A stretch of DNA of 64,000 nucleotides from Planctomycetota bacterium (lineage in GTDB: Bacteria; Planctomycetota; UBA8742; UBA2392): assembly GCA_022071975.1 (NCBI GenBank), contig JAJVIO010000008.1, positions 124,001-188,000 of the forward strand, written 5' to 3'. The notes beneath the pieces are model-generated. The model did no database searches, was not told where the DNA came from, and was given only the letters and a program-made list of their open reading frames with translations. Shown in pieces: positions 34,931-43,682 of the stretch; the stretch's first letter is position 1; each line of letters begins with the position of its first letter. The position numbers and the translations under genes were made by a program.

Positions 34931-35027
34931 TTAGGGGACTGTCCCCGTTTTTGGGGACTCTCCTCGCCCTCGAAACTCGAACTGTTCTCCCAAACGGGGA
35001 CAGTCCCCAACTGCGGGGACAGTCCCC
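34931..35027. repeat. GGGGACAGTCCCC palindrome cluster between hisB and hisH
   Basis: One GGGGACTGTCCCC and a tandem pair CGGGGACAGTCCCC (34995-35008 and 35014-35027) separated by AACTG. The tandem pair recurs identically at 52795-52827. The last copy touches the hisB stop codon. Confidence 0.85.
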
Positions 35028-35614
35028 TACAGCACTCCCTTGGTGCTGGGCACGCCCTTGCGCCGGGCGTCGTAATCGAGCGCAAACCGTAACGCACGCG
35101 TGACCGCCTTGAACACGCCCTCAATAATGTGGTGCGTGTCGTCGCCGCGCAGCACGTCGATGTGCAGGTTCATGGGGAAGTGCGTGCTGAAGCTGCGCCA
35201 GAAGTGCTCGACCATTTCCGTGGGCAGGCCCCCCACCTCTTCGCGTTTCAGCTGCCCCAGCTCGCACACCAGGAACGGACGGCCACTGAGGTCAAGCGCG
35301 CAGCGGATCAACGCCTCATCCATGGGGATCAGGCTGCTGCCGTAGCGGTTGATGCCGGCCTTGTCGCCGGCCGCCTGCTTGAAGGCTTCGCCGATCGCGA
35401 TGGCAATGTCCTCCACGCTGTGGTGGGCGTCCACGTGCAGGTCGCCGGTGCAGTTGACGGTCAGGTCGAACAGGCCGTGTTTGCTGAACAGTTCCAGCAT
35501 GTGGTTCAGGAAGCCGATGCCGGTCTGTACGGCATACTTGCCCTCGCCATCGAGGTTGACCTCGACGGCGATCTGCGTCTCGGAAGTCTTGCGGCTGTAG
35601 CTGGCTGTTCGCAT
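35027..35614 (-). CDS. hisB: Imidazoleglycerol-phosphate dehydratase
   Basis: The start is at the ATG at 35614 (MRTASYSRKTSET), giving 195 residues, the usual monofunctional form without a phosphatase domain. Manganese motifs are GFLNHMLELFSKHG and DAHHSVEDIAIAIGE, repeated later as STHFPMNLHID and GDDTHHIIEG. It dehydrates IGP (step 6). The phosphatase for step 8 is not in the window. Confidence 0.95.
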   Translation of the reverse strand: MRTASYSRKTSETQIAVEVNLDGEGKYAVQTGIGFLNHMLELFSKHGLFDLTVNCTGDLHVDAHHSVEDIAIAIGEAFKQAAGDKAGINRYGSSLIPMDEALIRCALDLSGRPFLVCELGQLKREEVGGLPTEMVEHFWRSFSTHFPMNLHIDVLRGDDTHHIIEGVFKAVTRALRFALDYDARRKGVPSTKGVL

Positions 35615-35653
35615 AGGCCGGTCCAGATCTCGCGGGCGAGGCAAGCCTCGCCC

Positions 35654-36730
35654 CTACCCCACCACTGTCATCGCATACTCGAGCGCCTTCAGGAAGGCGT
35701 CGTTTTCTTCGGGCCGGCCGATACTTACGCGCAGGGCCTTGCCCAGGCGCGGGTAGCCGCTGACGTCACGGATCAGCACGCCGCGGCTGACCATGGCTTT
35801 CCAGATGTCGCGCGGCGCGCGCTCGGTTTCGAACAGCAGAAAATTCGCGCGGCTGGGGTACACCTTCACGCCTGTGTACTCGCGCAGCTTGCGGGCCACG
35901 CGCTCGCGTTCACGCTTGGTTTCTTCCACGCGGGCCTTCAGCGTCACCGCGTTCTCGATCGCCGTCTCCACGGCCGCCATGGTGAAGATGTTGAGGTTGT
36001 AGGGCAGCTTGGCCGCCGCGAAAATCGGCCTCGCTTCCGGGTGGCAGACCATGCAGCCGAAGCGCAGGCCGGCCGTGGCCAGCGCCTTGCTGAAGGTGCG
36101 CAGCACCACCAGGTTGCGGCAGTGGCGGGTGAGCTCCAACGCCGTTTCGCCGTGGAACTCGAAGTAGGCTTCGTCCACCACCCACAGGGCGGCGCTGGTG
36201 TTGACCAGGTGCTCAAGGTCCGTCGGGTCGATCACACTGCCAGTCGGGTTGTTGGGCGTGGCCAGCACCACCACGGAGGCGTCGGCGGCCGCTTCTTCCA
36301 GCGCGGCGGCGTTGTACTGCAGCTCGTCGTTGAGCCCGGCAGTGACCACCTCGGCGCCAAGCAGGTCCGCCAGCAGCTTGTATACCGTAAAGGTGGGCTG
36401 CGGGATCACCACTTTGCGCCCGCGCTCGAGGGTGCTGACGAACACGGCGTACAGCAGCTCGTTGGAGCCGTTGCCCGCCAGCACCTGGTTGGCGTCCGCA
36501 CCGATGTGCGCGGCCACCTTGGCCAGAAACGCGTCGGGCACGAACGGTGGGTAGCGGTTCCAGGGCAGGTCGCGCACGCGCTCGAACACTTCCTGCTTCA
36601 GCGCGGCCGGCCAGTCCCAGGCGTTTTCGTTCTGGTTCAGCTTGACCGGGCAGTCCGGCACATCAAGCGTGTAGCCGCCGGCCAGGCCGGGCAGCTGCGT
36701 CTTGAAGTACTTGAGCGTGGTGTTGTCCAT
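35654..36730 (-). CDS. hisC: Histidinol-phosphate aminotransferase
   Basis: 358 residues, a PLP class I/II aminotransferase. KLNQNENAWDWP is the family opening, ATPNNPTGSVI and VVDEAYFEF follow, and RTFSKALATAGLRFG contains the PLP Lys. It converts imidazole-acetol phosphate to histidinol phosphate. It starts 6 bp after the hisD stop. Confidence 0.94.
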   Translation of the reverse strand: MDNTTLKYFKTQLPGLAGGYTLDVPDCPVKLNQNENAWDWPAALKQEVFERVRDLPWNRYPPFVPDAFLAKVAAHIGADANQVLAGNGSNELLYAVFVSTLERGRKVVIPQPTFTVYKLLADLLGAEVVTAGLNDELQYNAAALEEAAADASVVVLATPNNPTGSVIDPTDLEHLVNTSAALWVVDEAYFEFHGETALELTRHCRNLVVLRTFSKALATAGLRFGCMVCHPEARPIFAAAKLPYNLNIFTMAAVETAIENAVTLKARVEETKRERERVARKLREYTGVKVYPSRANFLLFETERAPRDIWKAMVSRGVLIRDVSGYPRLGKALRVSIGRPEENDAFLKALEYAMTVVG

Positions 36731-36736
36731 GAACGC

Positions 36737-38134
36737 CTAGAGCCGCTTCTCGATGCTGCGGGCGTGGGCCTCCAGCTGCTCGGCCCGCGCCAGCTTGATG
36801 GCCGCTTCCTTGTTTGCCGCCAGCAACTCTTTGCTGCCGCGGATGACGCTGACGTGCCGCACGAAGTCGTCCACACCCAAGGCGCTGGCCCAACGCGCGC
36901 TGCCGGCCGTGGGCAGCACGTGGTTGGGGCCGGCGTTGTAGTCGCCGAAGGCCTCGGGCGCCCAGGGGCCGATGAAGACGGCGCCGGCGTTGCGGATCTG
37001 CTTGGCGTCGTTCTCGGCGTCTTCGGTCAGCACTTCGCAGTGCTCCGGCGCGATCGAATCCGCCAGCCGGATCGCGAAGCCCTTGCTCGGCACGGTGATG
37101 ATGCCGCCGTAGGAGGCGAACGAGCTCTCGATGATGCTCTTGCGCGGCAGGTCGGCCAGTTGCTTCGCGACCTCCGCCTTCACCTTCTCGGCGGCCTCGC
37201 TGCTGTCGGTAATGGCGACCGCCGAGGCGTGCTCGTCGTGCTCGGCCTGGGCCAGCATGTCCGCGGCCACCATGGCCGGGTCGGCCGAGGCGTCGAAGAT
37301 GATCACGATTTCAGACGGGCCGGCAAAGCTGTCGATGCCCACACGGCCGCTGAGCATCTGCTTGGCGATGGCCACGAAGATGTTGCCGGGGCCGACGATC
37401 TTGTCCACCTTGGCGATCTTCTCGGTGCCGATGGCGGCGGCGGCGATGGCCTGGGCGCCGCCCACGCGATAGACCTCGGTAATGCCGAGCTCAGTGATCA
37501 GCGCGCAGAGCTCGGGCGATTTCTCCAGCGTCTCCGGCGGCGTGAACACGGCGATTTCCTGCACGCCCGCCACCTGGGCGGGAATCGCGGTCATCATGAG
37601 TGTGCTGGGGTAGCTGGCGGTACCGCCCGGGATGTACAGGCCGACGCGCCGCAATGGCTGCACGCGGATGCCGACCGAGCCGCCGTTATCGTCGATCTGC
37701 CAGGATGCGGTTTTCTGCTTCTCATGGAACTTGCGCAGGCGCGGGATGATCTGCCCGGTGCACAGCTTGATCAACTCTTCGTTCGCGCCGTCGGCCCCTT
37801 TCATCAGGTCGAGCTTGTTGACCTGGATGCGGTTGGTCGGCAGTTCCTGGCCGTCGAACAGCCGCGCGCAGTGGCGCACGCCGTCGTCGCGCAGCTGCTG
37901 GACTTTCTCGATCACGCGCTCGACCGTGGCCGAGGCCGTGTGGGGCAGGCCTTCGTAGAAGCTCTCGGCAAAGGCGATGAACTCGCTGTCGCCGCTGTCC
38001 TTGGCGCGCTGCAGCAACTCGCCGGGTTTGGTTCCCAGCGAGACGTCGCCGGTTTCCGCCCGCGCGCTCAGCCGCTTCTGCAGGGCGGTGAACTCTTCGG
38101 TGCCGATTTCATAGATCTTCAGCGAGTCTGTCAT
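36737..38134 (-). CDS. hisD: Histidinol dehydrogenase
   Basis: 465 residues, about 30 longer than typical because of its N-terminus. PGGTASYPSTLMMTAIPAQVAGV, DSFAGPSEIVIIFD and the LLAQAEHDEHASAVAITDS block contain the zinc and catalytic His/Glu residues. It performs the last two oxidations to histidine with NAD+. The gap to hisG is 2 bp. Confidence 0.95.
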   Translation of the reverse strand: MTDSLKIYEIGTEEFTALQKRLSARAETGDVSLGTKPGELLQRAKDSGDSEFIAFAESFYEGLPHTASATVERVIEKVQQLRDDGVRHCARLFDGQELPTNRIQVNKLDLMKGADGANEELIKLCTGQIIPRLRKFHEKQKTASWQIDDNGGSVGIRVQPLRRVGLYIPGGTASYPSTLMMTAIPAQVAGVQEIAVFTPPETLEKSPELCALITELGITEVYRVGGAQAIAAAAIGTEKIAKVDKIVGPGNIFVAIAKQMLSGRVGIDSFAGPSEIVIIFDASADPAMVAADMLAQAEHDEHASAVAITDSSEAAEKVKAEVAKQLADLPRKSIIESSFASYGGIITVPSKGFAIRLADSIAPEHCEVLTEDAENDAKQIRNAGAVFIGPWAPEAFGDYNAGPNHVLPTAGSARWASALGVDDFVRHVSVIRGSKELLAANKEAAIKLARAEQLEAHARSIEKRL

Positions 38135-38136
38135 TT

Positions 38137-38772
38137 TCAGCCCCCTTCGACGGCCTGTTTCAGGTTATCCAGCAGTTCGCGCAACTCGGTCAACCTGGCG
38201 TACCACGCCGCGCGGTTCACGGCCAGGCGCGCGCTGCACTCCGCGATTTCCTCGTGAACGACCAGCCCGTTTTCTTTCAGCGTCGTGCCGGTTTCAACGA
38301 TGTCGACAATGTAGTGTGAAAGCCCCAGCACCGCACCGATTTCCACGCTGCCCGAAAGCTTGAACACCGTGCAGGGCGTGCCCTTCTTCCGGAAGTGGTT
38401 CTGCGCCACGCGCGGGAACTTGCTGGCCACGCGCACCGGCGACAGCAGGTTATCCAGACGCCGCTCGATCTCGGGGCGCCCGGCAACCACCATGCGGCAG
38501 CGGCTGATGCCGAGGTCCAGGGGCTCAAGCAGGTCGGCCCCCACCTCCATCAGCACGTCCTTGCCGCAGATGCCTACCTCGGCCACGCCCTGCTCAATGT
38601 ACAGCGGCGCGTCCACCGGTTTCACCAGCAGGTACTCGAGGCGGCCGCACTTGCTGGGCACCAGCAGCTTGCGCGTGTCCGACAGCGACTCGACGGGCGC
38701 GTAGCCCGCCCTGTCCAGCAGCGGCGCGGCCTGTTTGAGGGTACGGCCGGTTGGCACTGCCATGCGCAGCAT
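38137..38772 (-). CDS. hisG: ATP phosphoribosyltransferase, short form
   Basis: 211 residues, lacking the C-terminal ACT-like regulatory domain, so it is the short (HisG_S) type that needs HisZ. MLRMAVPTGRTLKQAAPLLDR is the usual start, IGICGKDVLMEVG lies in the middle, and DIVETGTTLKENGL is the PRPP-binding loop. It catalyses the first committed step. It overlaps hisZ by 1 bp (TGATG). Confidence 0.94.
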   Translation of the reverse strand: MLRMAVPTGRTLKQAAPLLDRAGYAPVESLSDTRKLLVPSKCGRLEYLLVKPVDAPLYIEQGVAEVGICGKDVLMEVGADLLEPLDLGISRCRMVVAGRPEIERRLDNLLSPVRVASKFPRVAQNHFRKKGTPCTVFKLSGSVEIGAVLGLSHYIVDIVETGTTLKENGLVVHEEIAECSARLAVNRAAWYARLTELRELLDNLKQAVEGG

Positions 38773-39857
38773 CAGGCGCCCCCTTCCAGCTGCACGGGCT
38801 TGCCCGATGCTCGCAGCTCGTGGATGCGCTTCAACGCGGCCGAGCCTTCCTTGTCATTCACCCGCTGCGGAGTTGCCGGCGCGAAGCCGCCCTGTGACGC
38901 AGCCTCGGCCAGGCGTGCCAGGTTGAAACCGAAGCCGACGGCCGGCACGTCCATGTTGAAGCGGTCGAACAGGCGGTCGTAACGGCCGCCGCCGCCGAGT
39001 TCTTCGCCCACAGACTCGTGGTAAATCTGGAACATGAAGCCGCTGTAGTAATCCGAACGCCGCTCTTCGCCCAGGTCGATCAGCACCCGGTCCGATGCCC
39101 CGGCGTCGCGCAGCAGCGCGTACAGGCCTTCCAGCTCGGAGAGCGCGGCGTCCGCCGGCGGCGACAGCTTAAACGCGCGTGCCGCCTGGAACACCTCCGG
39201 CCCGCCGGTCAGCAGCGGGAGCGCTTCCAGCAATGCAGCCGTATCGGCATCCAGGCCGACGCGCTGGCAGAGCTGCTGGATGCGGCTCGGGTTCTTGTGG
39301 TCAAGCGCCTCATACAGGCGACGCTCACGGCGGCCGGCCTCGCCCAGCACCGCGTGGATGAAGCCGGCGTGGCCGACCACGGTGATCGCATCGCCGGCGC
39401 CGGCGGCATCGAGGCTCTCGCGCACCATCATCAGCGCGGCCGCGTCGTACACGGCGCCCTGGGCGTTCAGCCACTCCAGGCCGCGCTGGGTCTGCTCGAC
39501 GCGGTGGCCGTGGCCGCTGGGGGCGAAGCGGTAGACGCGCCCCTCGTAGCTGGCGCGGATCTGGCGGGGTTCGCGGCGCAGCTCGAGCGCCAGGGCCTTG
39601 GCGGCGATCAGCGTGAAGTCGGCGCGCAGGGTCAGGCGGCGGCCTTCGCGGTCCACCAGGTGATAGAGTTCCGTTTCCTCGCCGGCCTCGGCAAAGGTTT
39701 CCGCGCTGTCGAACGCGGGCAGGATGATCTCGGTGAAGCCCCAGCCCCGAAACACGGCCGCTATGCGCTCGCTGATGAACTGCCGGCGCGCGGCCTGAGG
39801 GCCGAACACGAGTTCGGTCCCGGGCGGGAAAGAAAGCTGCCTGGCATCACCGGGCAT
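38772..39857 (-). CDS. hisZ: ATP phosphoribosyltransferase regulatory subunit
   Basis: 361 residues, HisRS-like fold without tRNA-binding parts. Class II motif 2-like RASYEGRVYRFAPSG and motif 3-like GGGGRYDRLFDRFNMDVPAVGFGFNL are present. It binds short HisG and confers histidine feedback. It is the first gene of the operon, with only 32 bp to the upstream cytochrome gene; no leader or attenuator is visible in that gap. Confidence 0.92.
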   Translation of the reverse strand: MPGDARQLSFPPGTELVFGPQAARRQFISERIAAVFRGWGFTEIILPAFDSAETFAEAGEETELYHLVDREGRRLTLRADFTLIAAKALALELRREPRQIRASYEGRVYRFAPSGHGHRVEQTQRGLEWLNAQGAVYDAAALMMVRESLDAAGAGDAITVVGHAGFIHAVLGEAGRRERRLYEALDHKNPSRIQQLCQRVGLDADTAALLEALPLLTGGPEVFQAARAFKLSPPADAALSELEGLYALLRDAGASDRVLIDLGEERRSDYYSGFMFQIYHESVGEELGGGGRYDRLFDRFNMDVPAVGFGFNLARLAEAASQGGFAPATPQRVNDKEGSAALKRIHELRASGKPVQLEGGA

Positions 39858-39889
39858 GGCGTTTTCCGAAATGCGCTTGGGAAGCGGGT

Positions 39890-40339
39890 TTAACGCAGGG
39901 TCCAGAGAAACTCAACCAGTGCGCGCAAGTCATGGTCCGGAACACGCGGGTTGGGCGGCATATGGGTGCCGCGGTAGGCGTCGTCACCCACGTGGGCGCC
40001 AGGGTACTTCGCGGGGTCCTTGATATGCATTACCAGCCAGCGCCGGGCCTTCAGGGGGTCGTTATCCTGGCGCGCCAGCACGCGGTCAGAAATGCCGCCC
40101 AGGGGCGGGCCCATCAGGCCGCTGCGGTCGGCGGTGATGGAGTGGCAGCTTTCGCAGCCCAGGCCGCGGAACGCCTTTCGACCGGCCTCGACCAGCTGCA
40201 TGGCCTCCGTAGAGGAAGGAATGTCCGGAAACGCATTGGCGGCTGACTGTTCGGGGTCGGCGGTTACCCCCGGCACGTTGGTCGAGTCCATGCAGCCCGC
40301 GCAGAGCAAGGCGAGTAGAAGTATTGCCGCGCGTGCCAT
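39890..40339 (-). CDS. Mono-haem cytochrome c lipoprotein
   Basis: 149 residues. The lipobox is LLALLCAGC, the haem motif GCESCHSI, and a likely Met ligand lies in GTHMPPNPRV. It is a small envelope electron carrier with unknown partner. The start codon overlaps the last base of the upstream ABC gene. Confidence 0.88.
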   Translation of the reverse strand: MARAAILLLALLCAGCMDSTNVPGVTADPEQSAANAFPDIPSSTEAMQLVEAGRKAFRGLGCESCHSITADRSGLMGPPLGGISDRVLARQDNDPLKARRWLVMHIKDPAKYPGAHVGDDAYRGTHMPPNPRVPDHDLRALVEFLWTLR

Positions 40340-41022
40340 CAGGCCGCTTCCTTTACTTCGATGTTCTCAATCTGGCCGTCGCGGTAGTGCACGATGCGGT
40401 CAGCGCGCTCGGCCACGCCGCGCTCGTGGGTTACGACGACCAGCGTCATGCCCAGCTCGCGTCGCAGGCTTTCGAACAGGTCGAGCAGGGCTGCCTCGCT
40501 TTCGCTGTCCACGTTGCCCGTGGGCTCGTCCGCCAGCAGAACGCGCGGGCGATTCACGATGGCGCGGGCGATGGCCGCGCGCTGGCGCTCGCCGCCGCTG
40601 ACCTTGGCCGGCACGTGGTCCAGCCGGTGGCCCAGGCCCACCTGCTCCAGCGCCTTGCGGGCAAGCGCCAGGGCGTCGCGCTTGCCCTGCAGGGGCAGGG
40701 CTACGTTATCGAGCAGCGTCAGGTGCGGCAGCAGGTAGTGAAGTTGAAACACGAAGCCGATTTCTTCTCGCCGGAAGCGGGCGAGGTCGCGAATCTTTGA
40801 AATGTCCTGGCCATGGATCAGGATGCGACCGGCATCCAGCTTGTCGAGCGTACCGATCAGGCTGAGCAACGTGCTTTTGCCGCTGCCCGATTTGCCCATG
40901 ATCGCCAGCATTTCGCCATGCCGCACTGTCAGGCTTACGCCCTTCACGGCCTCGATCCCGCCCGGGTAGGTCTTGAAAACGCCCTCGATCTGCAGGGCGG
41001 GGGTTGTTGCCGGCTCATTCAT
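40339..41022 (-). CDS. ABC transporter ATPase, LolD/MacB type, without permease
   Basis: The start is at the ATG at 41022 (MNEPATTPALQIEGVFKTY); a second in-frame start exists at 41037. 227 residues. Walker A is GKSGSGKST, the signature VSGGERQRAAIARAI, and Walker B VLLADEPTGNVD. VFQLHYLLPHLTLLDNVALP matches the LolD/FtsE/MacB branch. The expected LolC/E-type permease is absent nearby, and it is coupled instead to the cytochrome lipoprotein gene. Confidence 0.9.
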   Translation of the reverse strand: MNEPATTPALQIEGVFKTYPGGIEAVKGVSLTVRHGEMLAIMGKSGSGKSTLLSLIGTLDKLDAGRILIHGQDISKIRDLARFRREEIGFVFQLHYLLPHLTLLDNVALPLQGKRDALALARKALEQVGLGHRLDHVPAKVSGGERQRAAIARAIVNRPRVLLADEPTGNVDSESEAALLDLFESLRRELGMTLVVVTHERGVAERADRIVHYRDGQIENIEVKEAA

Positions 41023-41155
41023 GCGGGCGGTATGCAACCACCCGCGGGCGGGTTTGGCAACCTGCGGCCGCCGCCCGGTTGCGCCGGCGCGCGATTCTCT
41101 CAGGATATAGGTGAGCTGCGCCCGCGAAGCTAAGATGCGCGTTTAGTTTAAGGGC

Positions 41156-41185
41156 TTGACACAAGTTGCCGGCCGCCGCGACAAT
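41156..41185 (+). promoter_or_regulatory. Candidate sigma-70 promoter
   Basis: A consensus -35 TTGACA (41156-41161), an 18-bp spacer and a -10 GACAAT (41180-41185), with the start codon of the 41250 gene 65 bp downstream. The -35 is perfect, the -10 matches at 4 of 6 positions. It would drive the 41-45.6 kb cluster. Confidence 0.5.
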
Positions 41186-41249
41186 TCGGCACCCCAGCGG
41201 ATTGCAGCCGTGTAAGACGGGCAACGCCTGAACAGGTGTGAAACGACCT

Positions 41250-42515
41250 ATGGCCACACAACAAGAAGTAGTACTGCGCCCGGGCGACTCCATCTCGGTC
41301 CGGCTCGAGGTTCCGGGGCAACCCCTGAGGCTGGACCTGAGCCTGACGCCCGAAGGCATGACGATGTCTCAGCCCATGCCGATGGGCGCGCCCACCATTT
41401 TCGGCGGCGTGCGTCCCCCGGCCGTTGAGGAAATGCAGGACGATTCCGAGGCGCTGGACCTCACAGCCGAGTTCGCGGCCGAGGATTCTGAGGTCGAGGA
41501 TGCGCCGCCCGCGCACAAGATCGAAAGCCTTGCCGCCGTGGAACCGTTTGGCGACGCGCCGCAGGCCGTGGACATACCCTTCGAGGACGTGGCCGACGAC
41601 ACCAGCGGTATGGAATACGGGCAGGCCGCCACCCAGGAAGTCACGGAAAGCGACGACCTGGACCTGGACCTGAACGACCTTGGCGGCGAGGAAGTCGTAA
41701 CGGTCGGCGTGGACATCCCCGCCGACGAAGAGGCCGTGGACATTCCGGCGGACGACCTGGATCTGCCGGAAGATGCGCTTTCAGTGGACATCCCCGCAGA
41801 TGATTCCGTGGATGTTCCTGTAGATGACGAGCCTGGTTTCAGCGCGGACGCGATGACCATGTTGCCTCCTACACGCCAATCCCGGCAGGAGGCGATGTCC
41901 CTTTCATTGGAAGACGAAGCTCCAGCGATGGAGCTGGACAACCTGTCGCTGGACGGGGAGGAGATGGAATTGGACGCCGACGGAAACCCGAAGAAGAAGT
42001 TCAAACCCGGCCCGGAAGACACGCTGCCGGTATGGACCGGCAAGGCCAGCACCTACGTTGACCCGGAGCTGCAGAAGAAGAAGGAAACTTCCAAGCTCAA
42101 CAAGGCCGGCAAGCCGGCCCCTGCGGCCAAGCCAGCCGCGGCACCCGTGGGCAAGCCGGCACCTGCCGCCAAGGCCATGCCGGCGGCCAAGTCGGTCACC
42201 AAGCAGATCAAGAAGCCTGTCACCGGCGGCGTAGGCCCGGCCGCTGCTTCGGGCAAGAAGCCCGCGGCGCCGGCGGCGGCTGCCGGCGGCGGCAACTTCA
42301 CGGTTTTCCTGTCGCCGCCCAAGGGCGCCGACAAGAAACAGGCCGCCGCTGAGATCATCGCCGAGATCCAGGGCATTGACCTGAACTCAGCGCTGGCACT
42401 GGCGGGCAAGATGATTGTGCCGGTGGTGAAGGGCGTGTCAGAGGACGAGGCCGGGGTTATCCGCGACCGTTTCAAGGACGCCGGGCTGTCGTGCCGCATC
42501 ACCCAGAAGCGCTAA
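41250..42515 (+). CDS. Acidic repeat protein with ribosomal L7/L12-like C-terminal domain
   Basis: 421 residues from the ATG at 41250 (a GTG at 41238 is possible). The N-terminus is strand-rich (EVVLRPGDSISVRLEVPGQ). Residues 60-240 are highly acidic with repeated VDIPADE/VDIPADD units. An Ala/Lys/Pro-rich linker follows (about 270-345). The last 75 residues (FTVFLSPPKGADKKQAAAEI, then VVKGVSEDEAGVIRDRFKDA) resemble the L7/L12 C-terminal domain. Function unknown; an L7/L12-like docking module on a disordered stalk is a possible reading. Confidence 0.7.
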   Translation: MATQQEVVLRPGDSISVRLEVPGQPLRLDLSLTPEGMTMSQPMPMGAPTIFGGVRPPAVEEMQDDSEALDLTAEFAAEDSEVEDAPPAHKIESLAAVEPFGDAPQAVDIPFEDVADDTSGMEYGQAATQEVTESDDLDLDLNDLGGEEVVTVGVDIPADEEAVDIPADDLDLPEDALSVDIPADDSVDVPVDDEPGFSADAMTMLPPTRQSRQEAMSLSLEDEAPAMELDNLSLDGEEMELDADGNPKKKFKPGPEDTLPVWTGKASTYVDPELQKKKETSKLNKAGKPAPAAKPAAAPVGKPAPAAKAMPAAKSVTKQIKKPVTGGVGPAAASGKKPAAPAAAAGGGNFTVFLSPPKGADKKQAAAEIIAEIQGIDLNSALALAGKMIVPVVKGVSEDEAGVIRDRFKDAGLSCRITQKR

Positions 42516-42539
42516 TTCATACGGGAACCAGGAACAGCA

Positions 42540-42809
42540 ATGAAGATCATCAAGAATGCTGACGGCTCGGCCACACTGCAGTCTGCCAACGGCAGCTTCA
42601 CTTTTTCCGAGGACGAGTTCGACGACCTGGTGCACGCGATTCCCATCAGCACCACGCACCTCTACCGCCTGCTGATCGACACACTGATCAACGGGGACGA
42701 CCGCAAGCAGAAGATGCGCGGCATCATTGAGGCCACGGGCAACGCCGACGCTCAGCTTTCCGCCCTGCAGGACGAAGCACTGAAGCACGTGCCGGGGGAT
42801 GACGACTAA
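42540..42809 (+). CDS. Small acidic hypothetical protein
   Basis: 89 residues, 24 bp after the previous stop. It opens with a beta-hairpin-like start (MKIIKNADGSATLQSANGSF), and the rest is helical and acidic (FSEDEFDDLVHAIPISTTHL). No family is recognised. The spacing to both neighbours (24 and 3 bp) shows a shared operon. Confidence 0.65.
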   Translation: MKIIKNADGSATLQSANGSFTFSEDEFDDLVHAIPISTTHLYRLLIDTLINGDDRKQKMRGIIEATGNADAQLSALQDEALKHVPGDDD

Positions 42810-42812
42810 CCC

Positions 42813-43637
42813 ATGTCCGCATCCCTGCGCTGGAACCGGTTGGTGATTGCTGCCGAGAGTGAAGAAGAATTCATCTCGGCAGTGTTCGACTATTTCCCAC
42901 AGCTGCTCCAGCTGCCCTACGAGCAGGTGGAAATGGACATCACCGGCACGGCCGAGATCTCCGAGGACGCCTTCCGCAGCATCGCACTCAAGCTGATCGG
43001 CGGTGAGGCCGCGGAAAAGAAAGTGCTGATCCGCATCCCGCCGTCCGTGGACCGGTACTTCCGCCACGCCAACCTTTACCGCATGGTCGAGGTCGATGTC
43101 GTCCACCCGCTGCCCGCCAACGGCAAGGTGGACGCGGCCAAGGTCAAGGCCAACATCCAGGGCGGCAAGTACGCGGCCGCCAAAGCGCCGGCCAAGCCGC
43201 CGCGCCCCGACCTGACCGATCAGGCACCCGTCGAGCTCGCGCCCGAGCCCGTTGCGCCTGCGCCGCAGGCCTCCGCCGGCAAGCAGCAGCGCGCTTCACG
43301 CCCCGTGGACAAGGCAACAAAGGCCGACGTCGGCTTCCTGGTTGACGTGGAGAGCGGCACCCGCCACGAGATCCGCTCATCGGTCATGATCGGGCGTGAA
43401 CCGCCTTCCGACCTCGTGTACCAGATCCCGACGATCAGCAAGCGCCATTTCCAGATCCGCAAGGAAGCCGACGCTTTCATGATCGAGGACATGCGTTCCA
43501 CCAACGGCACGTACCTGAACGGCCTTCCGGTTCATGAACCCGTGCCCCTGCGCGACGGCGACGAAATCGTCGTGGCCATCACGCTCAAGCATCCCAAAGG
43601 CGCGCGGATCTTCCAGTTCACAACCAAGCCCGAATAG
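42813..43637 (+). CDS. FHA-domain protein with N-terminal STAS-like region
   Basis: 274 residues. Residues 1-105 have alternating strands and helices, possibly STAS-like; a Pro/Ala-rich linker covers about 110-170. The FHA domain at about 172-274 has SVMIGREPPSDLVY, ISKRHFQIRKE and STNGTYLNG, the phosphothreonine-binding loops. It implies a Ser/Thr kinase partner, which is not in the window. It is the third gene of the cluster. Confidence 0.85.
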   Translation: MSASLRWNRLVIAAESEEEFISAVFDYFPQLLQLPYEQVEMDITGTAEISEDAFRSIALKLIGGEAAEKKVLIRIPPSVDRYFRHANLYRMVEVDVVHPLPANGKVDAAKVKANIQGGKYAAAKAPAKPPRPDLTDQAPVELAPEPVAPAPQASAGKQQRASRPVDKATKADVGFLVDVESGTRHEIRSSVMIGREPPSDLVYQIPTISKRHFQIRKEADAFMIEDMRSTNGTYLNGLPVHEPVPLRDGDEIVVAITLKHPKGARIFQFTTKPE

Positions 43638-43682
43638 GCTCCAATAGCTGTTGTTGAACCGGGAACGGAAATTCCCGTTCCT

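Noticed and set aside
35129-38257. A 1,042-residue plus-strand ORF
   Set aside because: It is the antisense shadow of hisB, hisC, hisD and hisG, whose family motifs are unambiguous; its own sequence is His/Val/Gln-biased with no motif.
39858-39889. Histidine attenuator or T-box leader before hisZ
   Set aside because: The 32-bp gap has no room for a His-rich leader peptide or T-box.
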